Part shown: piece by piece, positions 7,672-15,811 of the stretch
Numbering within the stretch: the stretch's first letter is position 1
Layout: every line of letters begins with the position of its first letter
Assembly: GCA_937873135.1 (NCBI GenBank)
Contig: CALMVQ010000327.1
Location: 1 to 41,949 of the forward strand
Reading direction: 5' to 3'
Length of the DNA: 41,949 bases
From: an uncultured Scytonema sp.
Lineage (GTDB): Bacteria; Cyanobacteriota; Cyanobacteriia; Cyanobacteriales; Nostocaceae
The notes under the pieces: generated by a model
Databases searched by the model: none
What the model was told of the DNA's origin: nothing
The model's input: the letters and a program-made list of their open reading frames with translations, nothing else
Translations under genes and position numbers: made by a program

Positions 7672-9161
7672 AGTGGTCCGGCTAACGCGCCAAGGAGCGT
7701 CCCAACTAACCCACCAGCCTTGGTACCTGACCGTTCATCGATCGCGCTGTACTGATCGAGCAGCTGCCACTCGCCCTGTGCGCTCCGCTTCACAACGCCT
7801 GCCCGCGCCAGCACCACCTGGCCATTCGCCGCAGCCTGCTTGAGCACGGAGAGCGCTTGAGTCGCCCTGGGGTCGTGGTCAAACTCGGCCACAAGAACCG
7901 TATCGACATTCGTTATGCGGACGGGCTTCGTTATGCCGCCCTGAGTCGGCATGCTGCGTGCCACAATATCGAAAGATTTCAATTCCTTGCCGCTGTTCAT
8001 TCCTTCGATAACGCGCGCGAGAGCTGGCGACGAGATCAGGGAAAAGACCGTGGCGCGCAATACCCGCTGCACTTCACTCTCCGGGGTAAAGATGACCCGG
8101 TCGGTCAACGCATCACGTTGTACCGCTTCCACGAAGGGACGCAGCCGCTCCTCCCAATTGTTGAAGGCTTGCTCCAGGTCGTCCGGGTAGATTTCGAGCA
8201 TATCTCCCAGCAGTTCGCTTCCTGACAGGGCGGTTGACGCCCCCATGCCTGAATATAACGTCAGACACCATGCGGCATCACCCACCAGCGCGACACGCCC
8301 GTTGTGCCATCTGTCCATCTTGACTTGATCAACCGAAGCAAACGAGGCATCATCTGCTGCCTCGTACTGGTCGAGGAGCTGCCCCAGCAGCGAGCCAGTC
8401 GGTTGCTCCCCGAAGGCACGCCGCAACGACTCGATCGGCTTGCGCGAGAACTCCTCACGCACGTCATTGGTTTTGTAGGAGAACAGAACTGTACCGTTGT
8501 CGTCGGTATAGGCGAAGACCCACACGGACCGACCCGCCTCGACGAGAATCAAGCCTTCGTCTTCCCTGTAGCCCTCCAGCGGCTTGCTGAGCCTAACGGT
8601 GGCGATCATATAGTTCAGCGGTTCCAGATAGTCTTCGTGGGGACCAAACGCCAACTTGCGTACGGTGGAGCGCACGCCGTCGGCACCCAGGACGAGGTCA
8701 AATCGCTCCGTCGTTTCAACGTTCGTCGGAAGATGCTTAAGGGTCACTGTCGCGCTGTTTGCATCCTGGGCGATCAACGTTGGCGTGGTGGCGAAGCGAA
8801 TATCCACGTTCACCGGAAGCTCCTCAAAGAGCGCCTGTTCGATATCACCGCGCAACAATTTCCGCCCCTGCTGAAAACCATTAAACCCTTTGCGCCGCTC
8901 ATCCTCCCGGTTGATTTCATAGGTAGGGGAGTTGGGGTCCGTCCGATCAGCCAAATTGTCCAAAATCCCCAGCCGCTTAGCCGTCGCTTCCCCAGCCTTA
9001 AAGAGCCACAAGGAGTGGCCGCCAGTCCGCCGCGCTGATGCCCGTTCGATAATCACCGGCTGCCAGCCGAGTTTGTGGAGGCGAATGGCGCAAGCCATCC
9101 CGGCGATGCCCAGACCCACAATCAATACCCGGCGGTCATCGGTGGTCGTTTGGTTATTCAT
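7644..9161 (-). CDS. FAD-dependent monooxygenase with C-terminal DUF1269-like tail
   Basis: This is a flavoprotein hydroxylase of the PHBH/UbiH type. It has the Rossmann 'VGLGIAGMACAIRL' near the N-terminus (GxGxxG), the middle 'LVLGADGVRSTVR' DG motif, and 'GRVALVGDAAWC' GD motif near residue 300. Residues about 400-505 differ and resemble a DUF1269 membrane-associated domain: 'VLVAEFDHDPRATQALSVL' then the glycine-rich 'GGLVGTLLGALAGPLGTLIGG'. That tail is probably cut short, since the reading frame ends at the deletion junction with the SDR remnant. The preferred start is ATG 9161, with AAAGGA 12 bases upstream; a TTG at 9173 is too close to that site. The gene is GC-rich: the 60-base line at 8041 has 36 G+C, against 24 at 11401. 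Horizontal transfer is likely. It may hydroxylate aromatic compounds or drugs. Confidence 0.85.
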   Translation of the reverse strand: MNNQTTTDDRRVLIVGLGIAGMACAIRLHKLGWQPVIIERASARRTGGHSLWLFKAGEATAKRLGILDNLADRTDPNSPTYEINREDERRKGFNGFQQGRKLLRGDIEQALFEELPVNVDIRFATTPTLIAQDANSATVTLKHLPTNVETTERFDLVLGADGVRSTVRKLAFGPHEDYLEPLNYMIATVRLSKPLEGYREDEGLILVEAGRSVWVFAYTDDNGTVLFSYKTNDVREEFSRKPIESLRRAFGEQPTGSLLGQLLDQYEAADDASFASVDQVKMDRWHNGRVALVGDAAWCLTLYSGMGASTALSGSELLGDMLEIYPDDLEQAFNNWEERLRPFVEAVQRDALTDRVIFTPESEVQRVLRATVFSLISSPALARVIEGMNSGKELKSFDIVARSMPTQGGITKPVRITNVDTVLVAEFDHDPRATQALSVLKQAAANGQVVLARAGVVKRSAQGEWQLLDQYSAIDERSGTKAGGLVGTLLGALAGPLGTLIGGSC

Positions 9162-9179
9162 AGCGTGTATCAATCCTTT

Positions 9180-9400
9180 CCTATCTCAAAATTGATGATT
9201 GCTTTTAGTCTGCTTACAGTGCTTCGCACTTTTAGTGAGAGCACCACTCTGCGCGGCTCTCACCAAAAAATCTGGTGCTTATGCACTTGAAAAGTGCTGT
9301 AAATTCCTTCTATTTGGCTCGATGCTAGTACACCCACCTCTTCTTTGCTGGAGATTGCATTTGTACTTTCCTTCATTTTTGTTTGAGCTGAGTTAGTGGT
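9180..9400. other. leader of the monooxygenase gene with small hairpins
   Basis: Between the operator/promoter and the monooxygenase start are several short palindromes, such as AGTGC-TTC-GCACT near 9220 and GTGAGAGC...GCTCTCAC at about 9235-9262. They resemble small dispersed repeats inserted into the leader. No gene is seen. Confidence 0.35.
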
Positions 9401-9403
9401 AGC

Positions 9404-9462
9404 AGACGAAACAGTTTCGTCTTGCTTTAACTAGAATAAACCAAACAGTTTTGTCTTGTCAA
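9404..9462 (-). promoter_or_regulatory. promoter with two palindromic operators for the monooxygenase gene
   Basis: On the minus strand TTGACA (9462-9457) and TATTCT (9438-9433) are 18 bases apart. The spacer is filled by a 19-bp palindrome-like site at 9438-9456. A perfect copy, AGACGAAAC-A-GTTTCGTCT, lies just downstream at 9404-9422. The two sites share 16 of 19 positions and their centres are 34 bp apart, about three helical turns. This is the layout of a TetR-type repressed promoter. No regulator gene is present in the window. Confidence 0.7.
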
Positions 9463-9556
9463 GAGAGTATGCCAATTCGCTAAAAGCCGGCTACAGATAA
9501 AGCCTCTAATACTAAATTACATAGATACCGATATCACCCTACTGGCTCTGACAAAA

Positions 9557-9926
9557 TTAGTACGGTGTGCCGTCTTTGTGGACAAATCTCCACAAGCCAT
9601 TCGCGCTTATTGGCCATAAGGTCGTCATCGGGATAGCTGCCTTCGTCTCCCGGCGTTCTGTCCCCGATTTCGAGGTAAAGAACATCCTCTGTTGTTTCGT
9701 TGATCAGATGGTGGCCGTTACCAGTGCCAGCTTTGAAGCCGGCACACATACCTGGGGAGAGTTGTGTACAACCTTCGTCTGTACATAGCGTTGGATGCCC
9801 CTCCAAGATGTACACGAACTCGTCTTGCTTGCTGTGAGCGTGACGAAGGGCTGAAATTGCCATTGGAGCTAGGCGTGTTAGCTTTGAGTTATTTGCTACA
9901 AAGGGAGTCGAGTGCGTACTTCTCAA
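9557..9926 (-). pseudogene. cupin-domain protein, frameshifted at the 3' end
   Basis: The cupin metal-binding motif is present: 'RHAHSKQDEFVYILEG' (H-x-H-x5-E type), then 'GMCAGFKAGTGNGHHLIN' and 'YPDDDLMA'. In the first frame the protein runs on to 9534 as a non-homologous tail after 'KREWL'. The neighbouring frame reads WRFVHKDGTPY and stops at 9557, which is the usual end of this cupin group. A single-base indel near 9590 is therefore inferred. The 5' end is also missing: the recognisable sequence starts around 9890 and abuts a CHAT-domain fragment on the other strand. The protein is probably non-functional, although the metal-binding barrel could still fold. Confidence 0.75.
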
Positions 9927-10651
9927 TGCTTGTTATAGTGAAGTGCAAGCAAAAGCTATTAGCCTACATGTCAACTATGTGATTGGCATGAATCGAACGA
10001 TTGGGGATTTTTCAGCTAGAGCATTTTCTGTGGCATTTTACGATGCAATAGCCGCTGGGCAGCAGATGGAGTTTGCTTATAAATTAGGTCGCTCGGTTTT
10101 AATGAATTATTTAGAGCAGCAAACTCCGATTCTGTTGAAAAAAGACCCTCTTGGTACTGAAGAGCCATTATTTGACATTGTTCCTCCCAATCCATATGTT
10201 GGATTAGCTGCATTCACCGAAGTTGATGCAGCATTCTTTTTTGGACGCGAAACGTTTGTCAATGGTTTGGTTGAAGCCGTCAACCAACAGCCCTTGGTAG
10301 GAGTAATTGGTCCTAGTGGTAGTGGAAAATCTTCTGTCGTGTATGCGGGGTTGTTTCCTCAACTACGGATTGCTGGCAACTGGCTGATTGAATCATTTCG
10401 TCCTGGGGATAAACCATTTTATCAGTTAGCTTCTGTTTTAGTGCGTTTATTGGAACCAGAAACTGGGGAAACTGCACAACTGCGAGAAGCTGTGGGATTA
10501 GCAGCAGATATGGAAGTTGGGAGAATCACTTTATCTACGGTGATATCTCGGCTTAATGAACGTGATAGTAGTAAACGCTTGTTGCTGTTTGCAGATCAGT
10601 TTGAGGAACTTTACACCCTTTGTCAGAATAAAGAGGTAAAGGCTCTCCAAA
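9901..10651 (+). pseudogene. CHAT-STAND (WD40-type) protein, internal fragment
   Basis: The frame opens as KGVECVLLNACYSEVQAKAI, the C-terminal cysteine motif of a CHAT caspase-like protease. It continues 'YVIGMNRTIGDFSARAFSVAFYDAIAAG', then a linker, then a STAND NTPase start: 'NPYVGLAAFTEVDAAFFFGRE', the P-loop 'GPSGSGKSSVVYAGL' and the Walker B-like 'LLLFADQFEELYTL'. Intact proteins of this kind exceed 1000 residues and end in WD40 repeats. Here both ends are gone: the 5' side abuts the cupin remnant, and the 3' side breaks exactly at the 27-bp repeat (10652-10678). The CHAT histidine region and all WD40 repeats are missing. A GTG at 9943 could start a 271-residue product, but it would lack the catalytic Cys. 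Confidence 0.85.
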
Positions 10652-10678
10652 TAACCTTTGCGGGTCAAGTTTGCGGTA
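10652..10678 (+). repeat. 27-bp direct repeat, right boundary of the decayed island
   Basis: This is the second copy of the sequence at 5395-5421, in the same orientation with two mismatches. It interrupts the STAND coding sequence. Such paired repeats could be ends of a lost insertion sequence or the site of repeat-mediated rearrangement. Confidence 0.7.
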
Positions 10679-10754
10679 AACGCCTCGAGGAGTGCGCTGG
10701 GATTACCTATAGAATAAGATATGTTTATCTAATAGATCAAATCTATGAATTGCC

Positions 10755-10940
10755 ATGAGTGACAAAGAAGCAGTCATTGAACTTGTGAAGCGCTTACCAG
10801 CAGACGTATCTCTACGCGAAATTGTTCGAGAAATTGAGTTCATTGCAGCGGTAAAGGAGGGTTTGAACGAAATTGATCAGGGAAAAGGAGTGTCAATCGA
10901 AGCGGTGGAGCAGATGATTGAAGCATGGACTATCAAGTAA
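10755..10940 (+). CDS. putative antitoxin of a ParE/RelE-type toxin-antitoxin pair
   Basis: This 61-residue, mostly helical protein has 'LVKRLPADVSLREIVREIEFIAAVKEGLNEIDQGKGVSIEAVEQMIEAW'. The central 'ADVSLREIVREIEFIAAVKEGL' and the acidic, toxin-wrapping C-terminus are typical of short cyanobacterial antitoxins that precede ParE-like toxins. Its 3' end overlaps the toxin start by 16 bases, so the two are translationally coupled. There is no clear DNA-binding domain, so autoregulation is uncertain. The ATG at 10755 has only a weak ribosome-binding site. It lies just beyond the island boundary repeat. Confidence 0.75.
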   Translation: MSDKEAVIELVKRLPADVSLREIVREIEFIAAVKEGLNEIDQGKGVSIEAVEQMIEAWTIK

Positions 10941-11221
10941 TTCTCTCTCCAAAAGCCGTCCGAGATTTAGAAGCGATTGTCAGATATATTGCGATCAATA
11001 ATCCCGAAGCTGCAAGGAAATTGGGTCAACGCTTGCTTGAGAAGACCAAGCAATTGAGCCAGTTTCCCTTTAAAGGTCAGAAAGTGGCTGAGTTTGATGA
11101 ACCGAATATTCGTCAACTGATCCTTATCCCATATCGAATTGTTTACAGAGTTGAAGAGGATAAAAAGCAGGTCAGTGTTGCTAGGTTTTGGCACTCATCA
11201 CAACAGAGTCTTGAACTTTAG
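10925..11221 (+). CDS. ParE/RelE-type toxin
   Basis: This 98-residue protein of the ParE/RelE superfamily has the family opening 'YQVILSPKAVRDLEAIVRYIA', a helix 'NPEAARKLGQRLLEKTKQLSQFP', the 'IRQLILIPYRIVYRVEEDKKQVSVARFWHSSQ' strands and the C-terminal 'VARFWHSSQ' motif seen in ParE toxins. ParE proteins poison DNA gyrase and RelE proteins cut mRNA; the sequence favours ParE but does not prove it. The length is normal and no damage is visible. The start overlaps the antitoxin gene. Confidence 0.85.
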   Translation: MDYQVILSPKAVRDLEAIVRYIAINNPEAARKLGQRLLEKTKQLSQFPFKGQKVAEFDEPNIRQLILIPYRIVYRVEEDKKQVSVARFWHSSQQSLEL

Positions 11222-11375
11222 TGACTTTGTTACTAACCTTCATGAGTTGCCTATGTGCAAAAAGCTCTCTGTGGTATCTGTACCAGCTCAACTATTTCTT
11301 CAGCTATATAAGTAAAACTATTAAACTCAGGAGTCAGGAAAGTGTTGACTTCGGCTTTGAGGGCTTCTTCGTAAT

Positions 11376-13076
11376 TCAGATTTCGCTGATAGCCACTTCT
11401 GGTTGTTTGAGGAGCCAGTTTTGATCTTCTGATAGCTCTAATACCAATTGGTGGTAATCTACCAAGTTGGGGCGATGACCGACACTGATAAAAGTTGTTC
11501 CTATTGCTTGCAGATGTTTATATAACCCCTCCTCATTTTTCAGATCCAAAGCACTTGTTGCCTCGTCCAAAATGGCATAGGGTGGTTTATTGACCAATAT
11601 CCGGGCAAAGGTAACACGTTGTTGTTCTCCTAGAGAAAGAACAGATGCCCAGTCTCTTTCTACATCAAAACCACCGTAGCGTTCATCCAAGTCTTGAAGG
11701 TTCACTTGTTGCAGCACTTGTTTAAGTACAGAGTTATCAATCTCAACATTGGTATGAGGGTAAAGTAACTGATCGCGCAACGTCCCCAAAATCATATAAG
11801 GACGCTGTGGTAAAAAGAGCATCTGGTCTAGTTGTGGTCGGACAATGATACCATTACCTGCATTCCACAATCCGGCGATCGCTCGCAGCAGAGAACTTTT
11901 GCCACAGCCACTTGGACCTATAATTAACATTCCTTGTGCTGATGGTAACGAGAGGGACAAATCTTTAATCAAAGTTCTCTGATAATTAGGTGTTTGTAAA
12001 GTTAGGTCTTCAACAGCTAAACGGGAATCCTCTACTGTATTAATCGTAGGAGTTTCATCTTCTTGAGCGATGGGGTTTTCTAAATACTCAGCAAAGCTGT
12101 AAAGACGGTCAATGCCTGCCCCAAAAGTAGCCAGAGACTGCATGCGAGAGACAATAACGTTTAACGAGAAAAATACTCGAACAAATGCTCCTTGTGCTTC
12201 TGTAATTTTTCCTACCTCTATTTCTCCTGCGAAAACACTTTTGGCAACGACGATCGCTGGAATAATGAAAGGAATAAACTCATAAGCATTGGTCAGAACA
12301 TTGAGATTAAGTTCCCAGTAGATAAGGTGCTTAAAATTATCAAACGCCTCTAAGAATCGGGTTTTTACCTGTTTTGACTCTTGTTCTTCTCCCCGATAAA
12401 AGGCAATAGATTCAGCATTTTCACGGATGCGAATTAAGCCAAATCGAAAGTTAGCTTCTTTTTTAAGCTGTTCAAAATTCAGTTGGACTAAAGGTCTACC
12501 AAAAACGACAGTCGTCAATATTGTGCCAACAAGGGCGTAAATGACTAGAAAAATAACCAGTGACTTGGATATTCCCCAAAGAACGCCACTAAAAGCAATT
12601 ACTTTCAGGATTGCGCCGATAAAGATGAGTAAAAATTTCAGAGAATCATGAGTAAAGCTTTTGACATCTTCAGCAATTCGCTGATCGGGATTGTCAATCT
12701 CAACGTTTGAATTGATGTTATAAAAAGCTCGACGGCTGAGGTAATTATCCAGAAAACTATTCGTTAGCCACCGTCGCCAGAAAAGACCAAGTCTGTCCTG
12801 CAAATAGTTGTAGCCTGCTAAAAGCGGTGCATAAATAATCAGCACCCCGATGAAGATCTTGATAGTTTGTGCAAATCTCGGTTCATCTCGGGCTGAAAGA
12901 GATGAAATTAAAGCTCCCTGCTGGGCGTTAAGAACAACAGCAAGCCCAGTGTAGGCTAGCAACAGCAAAACTAACAGCAGTAGCAAACCTCTTGATGACC
13001 ATTTTTCTTCTCCAAACCAGAAGGGTTTGGCGATCGCCCAGAACCGCTTGAACAACTTCAAGTTAAATCTATCCAT
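11376..13076 (-). CDS. ABC transporter, fused permease/ATPase (SbmA/BacA-like)
   Basis: This is a 566-residue half-transporter. Its N-terminal membrane domain belongs to the SbmA/BacA-like group (ABC_membrane_2 type; 'FWRRWLTNSFLDNYLSRRAFYNI' and 'NPDQRIAEDVKSFT' are characteristic). Hydrophobic segments lie about residues 28-50, 75-95, 145-195 and 260-285. The ATPase domain has Walker A 'GPSGCGKSSLLRAIAGLW' near 385, signature 'LSLGEQQRVTFAR' near 480, Walker B 'YAILDEATSALD' and the H-loop 'SVGHRPNLV'. Relatives export or import peptides, cobalamin or very-long-chain acyl compounds, so the substrate cannot be assigned. It converges with the toxin gene and has a TM/NBD arrangement of normal length. 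An arrangement next to a YdcF-like gene on the same strand hints at co-transcription, with a 71-bp gap. Confidence 0.88.
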   Translation of the reverse strand: MDRFNLKLFKRFWAIAKPFWFGEEKWSSRGLLLLLVLLLLAYTGLAVVLNAQQGALISSLSARDEPRFAQTIKIFIGVLIIYAPLLAGYNYLQDRLGLFWRRWLTNSFLDNYLSRRAFYNINSNVEIDNPDQRIAEDVKSFTHDSLKFLLIFIGAILKVIAFSGVLWGISKSLVIFLVIYALVGTILTTVVFGRPLVQLNFEQLKKEANFRFGLIRIRENAESIAFYRGEEQESKQVKTRFLEAFDNFKHLIYWELNLNVLTNAYEFIPFIIPAIVVAKSVFAGEIEVGKITEAQGAFVRVFFSLNVIVSRMQSLATFGAGIDRLYSFAEYLENPIAQEDETPTINTVEDSRLAVEDLTLQTPNYQRTLIKDLSLSLPSAQGMLIIGPSGCGKSSLLRAIAGLWNAGNGIIVRPQLDQMLFLPQRPYMILGTLRDQLLYPHTNVEIDNSVLKQVLQQVNLQDLDERYGGFDVERDWASVLSLGEQQRVTFARILVNKPPYAILDEATSALDLKNEEGLYKHLQAIGTTFISVGHRPNLVDYHQLVLELSEDQNWLLKQPEVAISEI

Positions 13077-13147
13077 AATTATTTAAAGCTTTTTTCAGAG
13101 GGAGTCGGGGTAGATAGGGGAAATTACTTACTTATATTCCCCACTCT

Positions 13148-13852
13148 CTATTCTCTAAGATTTCCGGTGTATTTCCCTTTTGAGTCGAGGATGCGTATTT
13201 TATTTTGGCGTTCGCACTTAAAACCTTGGTATTGCCAGGTTAGTAAATTGACTTGCGTGAGTCGCGTCACCTCTGAACACTGTGGCTGAATAATCTGACT
13301 CAATCCTGCCCACAACAAGCTACGCGTGACATCTAATCCTGTTTTCAGCCATGACTCGTAATTACCGGGAATGCCTTTTTCTTGGATAATTTCTGGTTCC
13401 ACCCAAATACCGTGAGATCCTAAAAGGATTTGTGCCATCCATTTGGCTCGCGGTACGTGTGTATTGGAAGTAATCAGCTTCACTTTTTGCACCCCCCAAC
13501 TGCGGAGAATGGGAATGCCATAATAAAAATTACCAAAGGTAGAATCTGCACACTTTTCTAACCAAACGTTTTGAAACTGCGATGCTGCCAGCTGTCGGAA
13601 AATTTGCACAATACAAGGATCTGGAGAACCGTGAGAAATTAAAATCGGTGTTTGCGGATACTGCTTTGCCAACTCGGCGACATAAATTTCCCGACTAATG
13701 CTGCCACCAAGAACAAAAAACGCATCTGCTGGTTTGGAAGATACAGAAATAATGGTTACAGTGTTAAGAACCAGCCAACTGCCCATGACAAAGAACAAAC
13801 CGAAAGCTAGTCTTTTGAGCAATAATTTCTGTCTTCTTGGGAATGGGAACAA
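13148..13852 (-). CDS. YdcF/DUF218-family membrane-anchored protein
   Basis: This is a 234-residue protein with an N-terminal membrane anchor (residues about 14-34, 'LAFGLFFVMGSWLVLNTVTI') and a DUF218 domain. The domain shows 'ADAFFVLGGSISREIYVAELAKQYP', 'ILISHGSPDP', 'ADSTFGNFYYGIPILRSWGVQKVKLITSNTHVPRAKWMAQILLG'. DUF218 proteins such as SanA and YdcF affect envelope integrity or may act on polyprenyl-linked intermediates. The precise reaction is unknown. Upstream of the gene lies a long intergenic region shared with the divergent protease gene. Confidence 0.8.
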   Translation of the reverse strand: MFPFPRRQKLLLKRLAFGLFFVMGSWLVLNTVTIISVSSKPADAFFVLGGSISREIYVAELAKQYPQTPILISHGSPDPCIVQIFRQLAASQFQNVWLEKCADSTFGNFYYGIPILRSWGVQKVKLITSNTHVPRAKWMAQILLGSHGIWVEPEIIQEKGIPGNYESWLKTGLDVTRSLLWAGLSQIIQPQCSEVTRLTQVNLLTWQYQGFKCERQNKIRILDSKGKYTGNLRE

Positions 13853-14420
13853 ATTTATCCTGATTTGCTTGCTTGTAACTTAGTATTATAGTTATACTAA
13901 TTTGCTTGGTCTGTGCAACACAATACCGCTAGAAAAAGCTAAAAGTGGTTGTTTCCAACCGCTCGGTTATTTTTTTCCAAACATCTAGAATATTTTAGCA
14001 TTTGGAGGTTTGATCGCGTAGTACAAGACTAGAAATATTGCTGTCAAATTGGAAAATAAAAGTAATATATAACCATTCCGCCACAGAGCTATTAGCACAT
14101 CTTGGATGACAATCATTTTTGTCTTATGGGTGACATAACTCTAGTTCTTACAAGTCGTCGTGCGGACTGATATCTGATGGCTAAAATATGAATGCTGACA
14201 GTAATATTCGTTGCTTTAAAATTACGGATGAAAGTGTCACATAGCCGCAGTAAGCTTGCGGATGAAGTTAGTTAACCTGAGAAACATAGTAGTAGAACCA
14301 ATATTTTTAGAAAAAATAAAGGAAAAAAGATGAAGACATTTTAGTTAAGTAAAAATACTTAAAAATATCGGTTCGGATTGCCAAACTGTCAATAACACAA
14401 TTATTCCAGCAAATATATAC
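13853..14420. other. divergent intergenic region, 568 bp
   Basis: The region lies between the divergent YdcF-like and protease genes. It contains the hairpin noted at 13944-13977. The rest is AT-rich and has no open frame of coding character. Promoters for both genes must lie here, but no convincing boxes were singled out. Confidence 0.4.
13944..13977 (+). terminator. terminator-like hairpin, possible small RNA end
   Basis: AGTGGTTG-TTTC-CAACCGCT forms an 8-bp stem with one G-T pair, followed a few bases later by a run of seven T. No protein gene on the plus strand ends here. It could terminate a short RNA started near the TATACT-like box around 13896, or attenuate the leader of the downstream protease gene. 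Confidence 0.4.
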
Positions 14421-15761
14421 ATGAACCAATCTGCGAAACGTTACTCGCCCTTGCAAGTAGCCTTGATTGGTGGGGCGCTCGCCACCACTGCTACATTATC
14501 TGTAATCGGTTCAGCTTGGTGTCGCTCTGTACAGGCTGCGCTGCAAGATAGCCCAAAAGCGATCGTTGATCAAGTCTGGCAACTAGTGGATCACGAATAT
14601 GTAGATTCCACATTTAACAAACAAGATTGGCAAGCAACGAGGCAGAGCCTGTTAAGCAAAAACTATTCTTCTCCGGAAGAAGCTTATTCTGCCATCCGCG
14701 AGGCTTTGAAAAAATTGGGAGATCCTTACACTCGATTTATGGATCCCAAGCAGTTTCAATCCCTAACCAACACGACTTCTGGGGAAGTCAGCGGTATTGG
14801 TATCCGGATGGAACTTAATCAAAAAACCAACATACTGACAGTTGTAGAAGCTATAGAGAATTCCCCCGCACTCAAAGCAGGTATCAAGCCTGGTGATCAA
14901 ATTTTGGCGGTTGATGGCAAATCAACTTCATCAATGAAGGTGGAAGAAGCTTCTAAGCTCATCAAAGGTAAGGCAGGTACTGCTGTAACGTTACGACTTA
15001 GACGGCTTGGAAGTAATGATTTCGATCTGAAGCTGACACGGGCTAGTATTGAAGTCCCGACAGTGCGTCACAGCGTAAAGCAAGACGGTAATCGGCGCAT
15101 CGGCTATATCCATTTGAATGAATTTAGTGCCCACGCGGCAACTCAAATGCGACGAGCGATCGCTGATCTGAACGGCAAGCAAGTCAATAGCTTCGTGTTA
15201 GACTTGCGTGGTAACCCTGGTGGTTTGTTGCAATCGAGCATTGAAATTGCCCAGATGTGGTTAGAAAATGGTTCGATTGTCCGCACGGTAGATCGTCGTG
15301 GGGGAAGTGAAGAAGCTAAAGCAAATCATACGGCTTTGACAAAGCGCCCTTTAGCGGTGCTTGTGGATAATAATTCAGCTAGTGCTAGCGAAATTCTCAC
15401 AGGCGCACTTAAGGATAATCAGCGAGCAGTAGTGGTTGGTAGTCAAACCTTTGGCAAAGCTTTAGTACAGTCTGTTCACCAACTCCCAGATGGTTCTGGC
15501 GTAGCAATCACTATTGCTCATTACTTCACACCCAAAGGAACAGATATTAATCATAAGGGGATTACGCCTGATGTCAAGATAGATTTGACAGCAGCACAAC
15601 AACGGCAGTTAGCAACTAATCCAAATTTAGTAGCGACTCAAAACGATCCTCAATACGCACGTGCGCTTGCAGCTCTATCAAACAACCGCTACGCACAACC
15701 GATACCAAATAAAACGTCCGAACGCCCGAGTGGTGATCGTGCTGCCGATCTAAAATTTTAG
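14421..15761 (+). CDS. C-terminal processing protease (S41 family, Ctp)
   Basis: This is a 446-residue S41 peptidase exported to the lumen or periplasm. Residues about 12-34 form the signal/anchor. A tail-specific protease N-domain follows ('DPYTRFMDPKQFQ'), then a PDZ domain about 115-200 ('GIGIRMELNQ', 'SPALKAGIKPGDQILAVDG'), then the catalytic core with 'FVLDLRGNPGG', the serine in 'DNNSASASEIL' and the general-base lysine in 'TFGKALVQ' (about Lys346). Cyanobacteria carry several paralogues (CtpA for D1 maturation, CtpB, CtpC). I cannot decide which this is and leave the symbol blank; the sequence looks more like the CtpB/CtpC group than CtpA. It is complete, with normal length. Confidence 0.9.
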   Translation: MNQSAKRYSPLQVALIGGALATTATLSVIGSAWCRSVQAALQDSPKAIVDQVWQLVDHEYVDSTFNKQDWQATRQSLLSKNYSSPEEAYSAIREALKKLGDPYTRFMDPKQFQSLTNTTSGEVSGIGIRMELNQKTNILTVVEAIENSPALKAGIKPGDQILAVDGKSTSSMKVEEASKLIKGKAGTAVTLRLRRLGSNDFDLKLTRASIEVPTVRHSVKQDGNRRIGYIHLNEFSAHAATQMRRAIADLNGKQVNSFVLDLRGNPGGLLQSSIEIAQMWLENGSIVRTVDRRGGSEEAKANHTALTKRPLAVLVDNNSASASEILTGALKDNQRAVVVGSQTFGKALVQSVHQLPDGSGVAITIAHYFTPKGTDINHKGITPDVKIDLTAAQQRQLATNPNLVATQNDPQYARALAALSNNRYAQPIPNKTSERPSGDRAADLKF

Positions 15762-15811
15762 TTTTGGATTTTTGGGGAATACTAGAAACGGCTGTCATGA
15801 GTCAGTCATGA

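Noticed and set aside
7857-9195. Several long plus-strand open frames (up to 244 codons) opposite the monooxygenase gene
   Set aside because: They are antisense to a well-supported FAD monooxygenase, lack family motifs, and arise because the gene is GC-rich with few stops in other frames.
11221-11424. 67-codon plus-strand frame after the toxin gene
   Set aside because: It overlaps the 3' end of the convergent ABC transporter gene, with no motif or ribosome-binding site.
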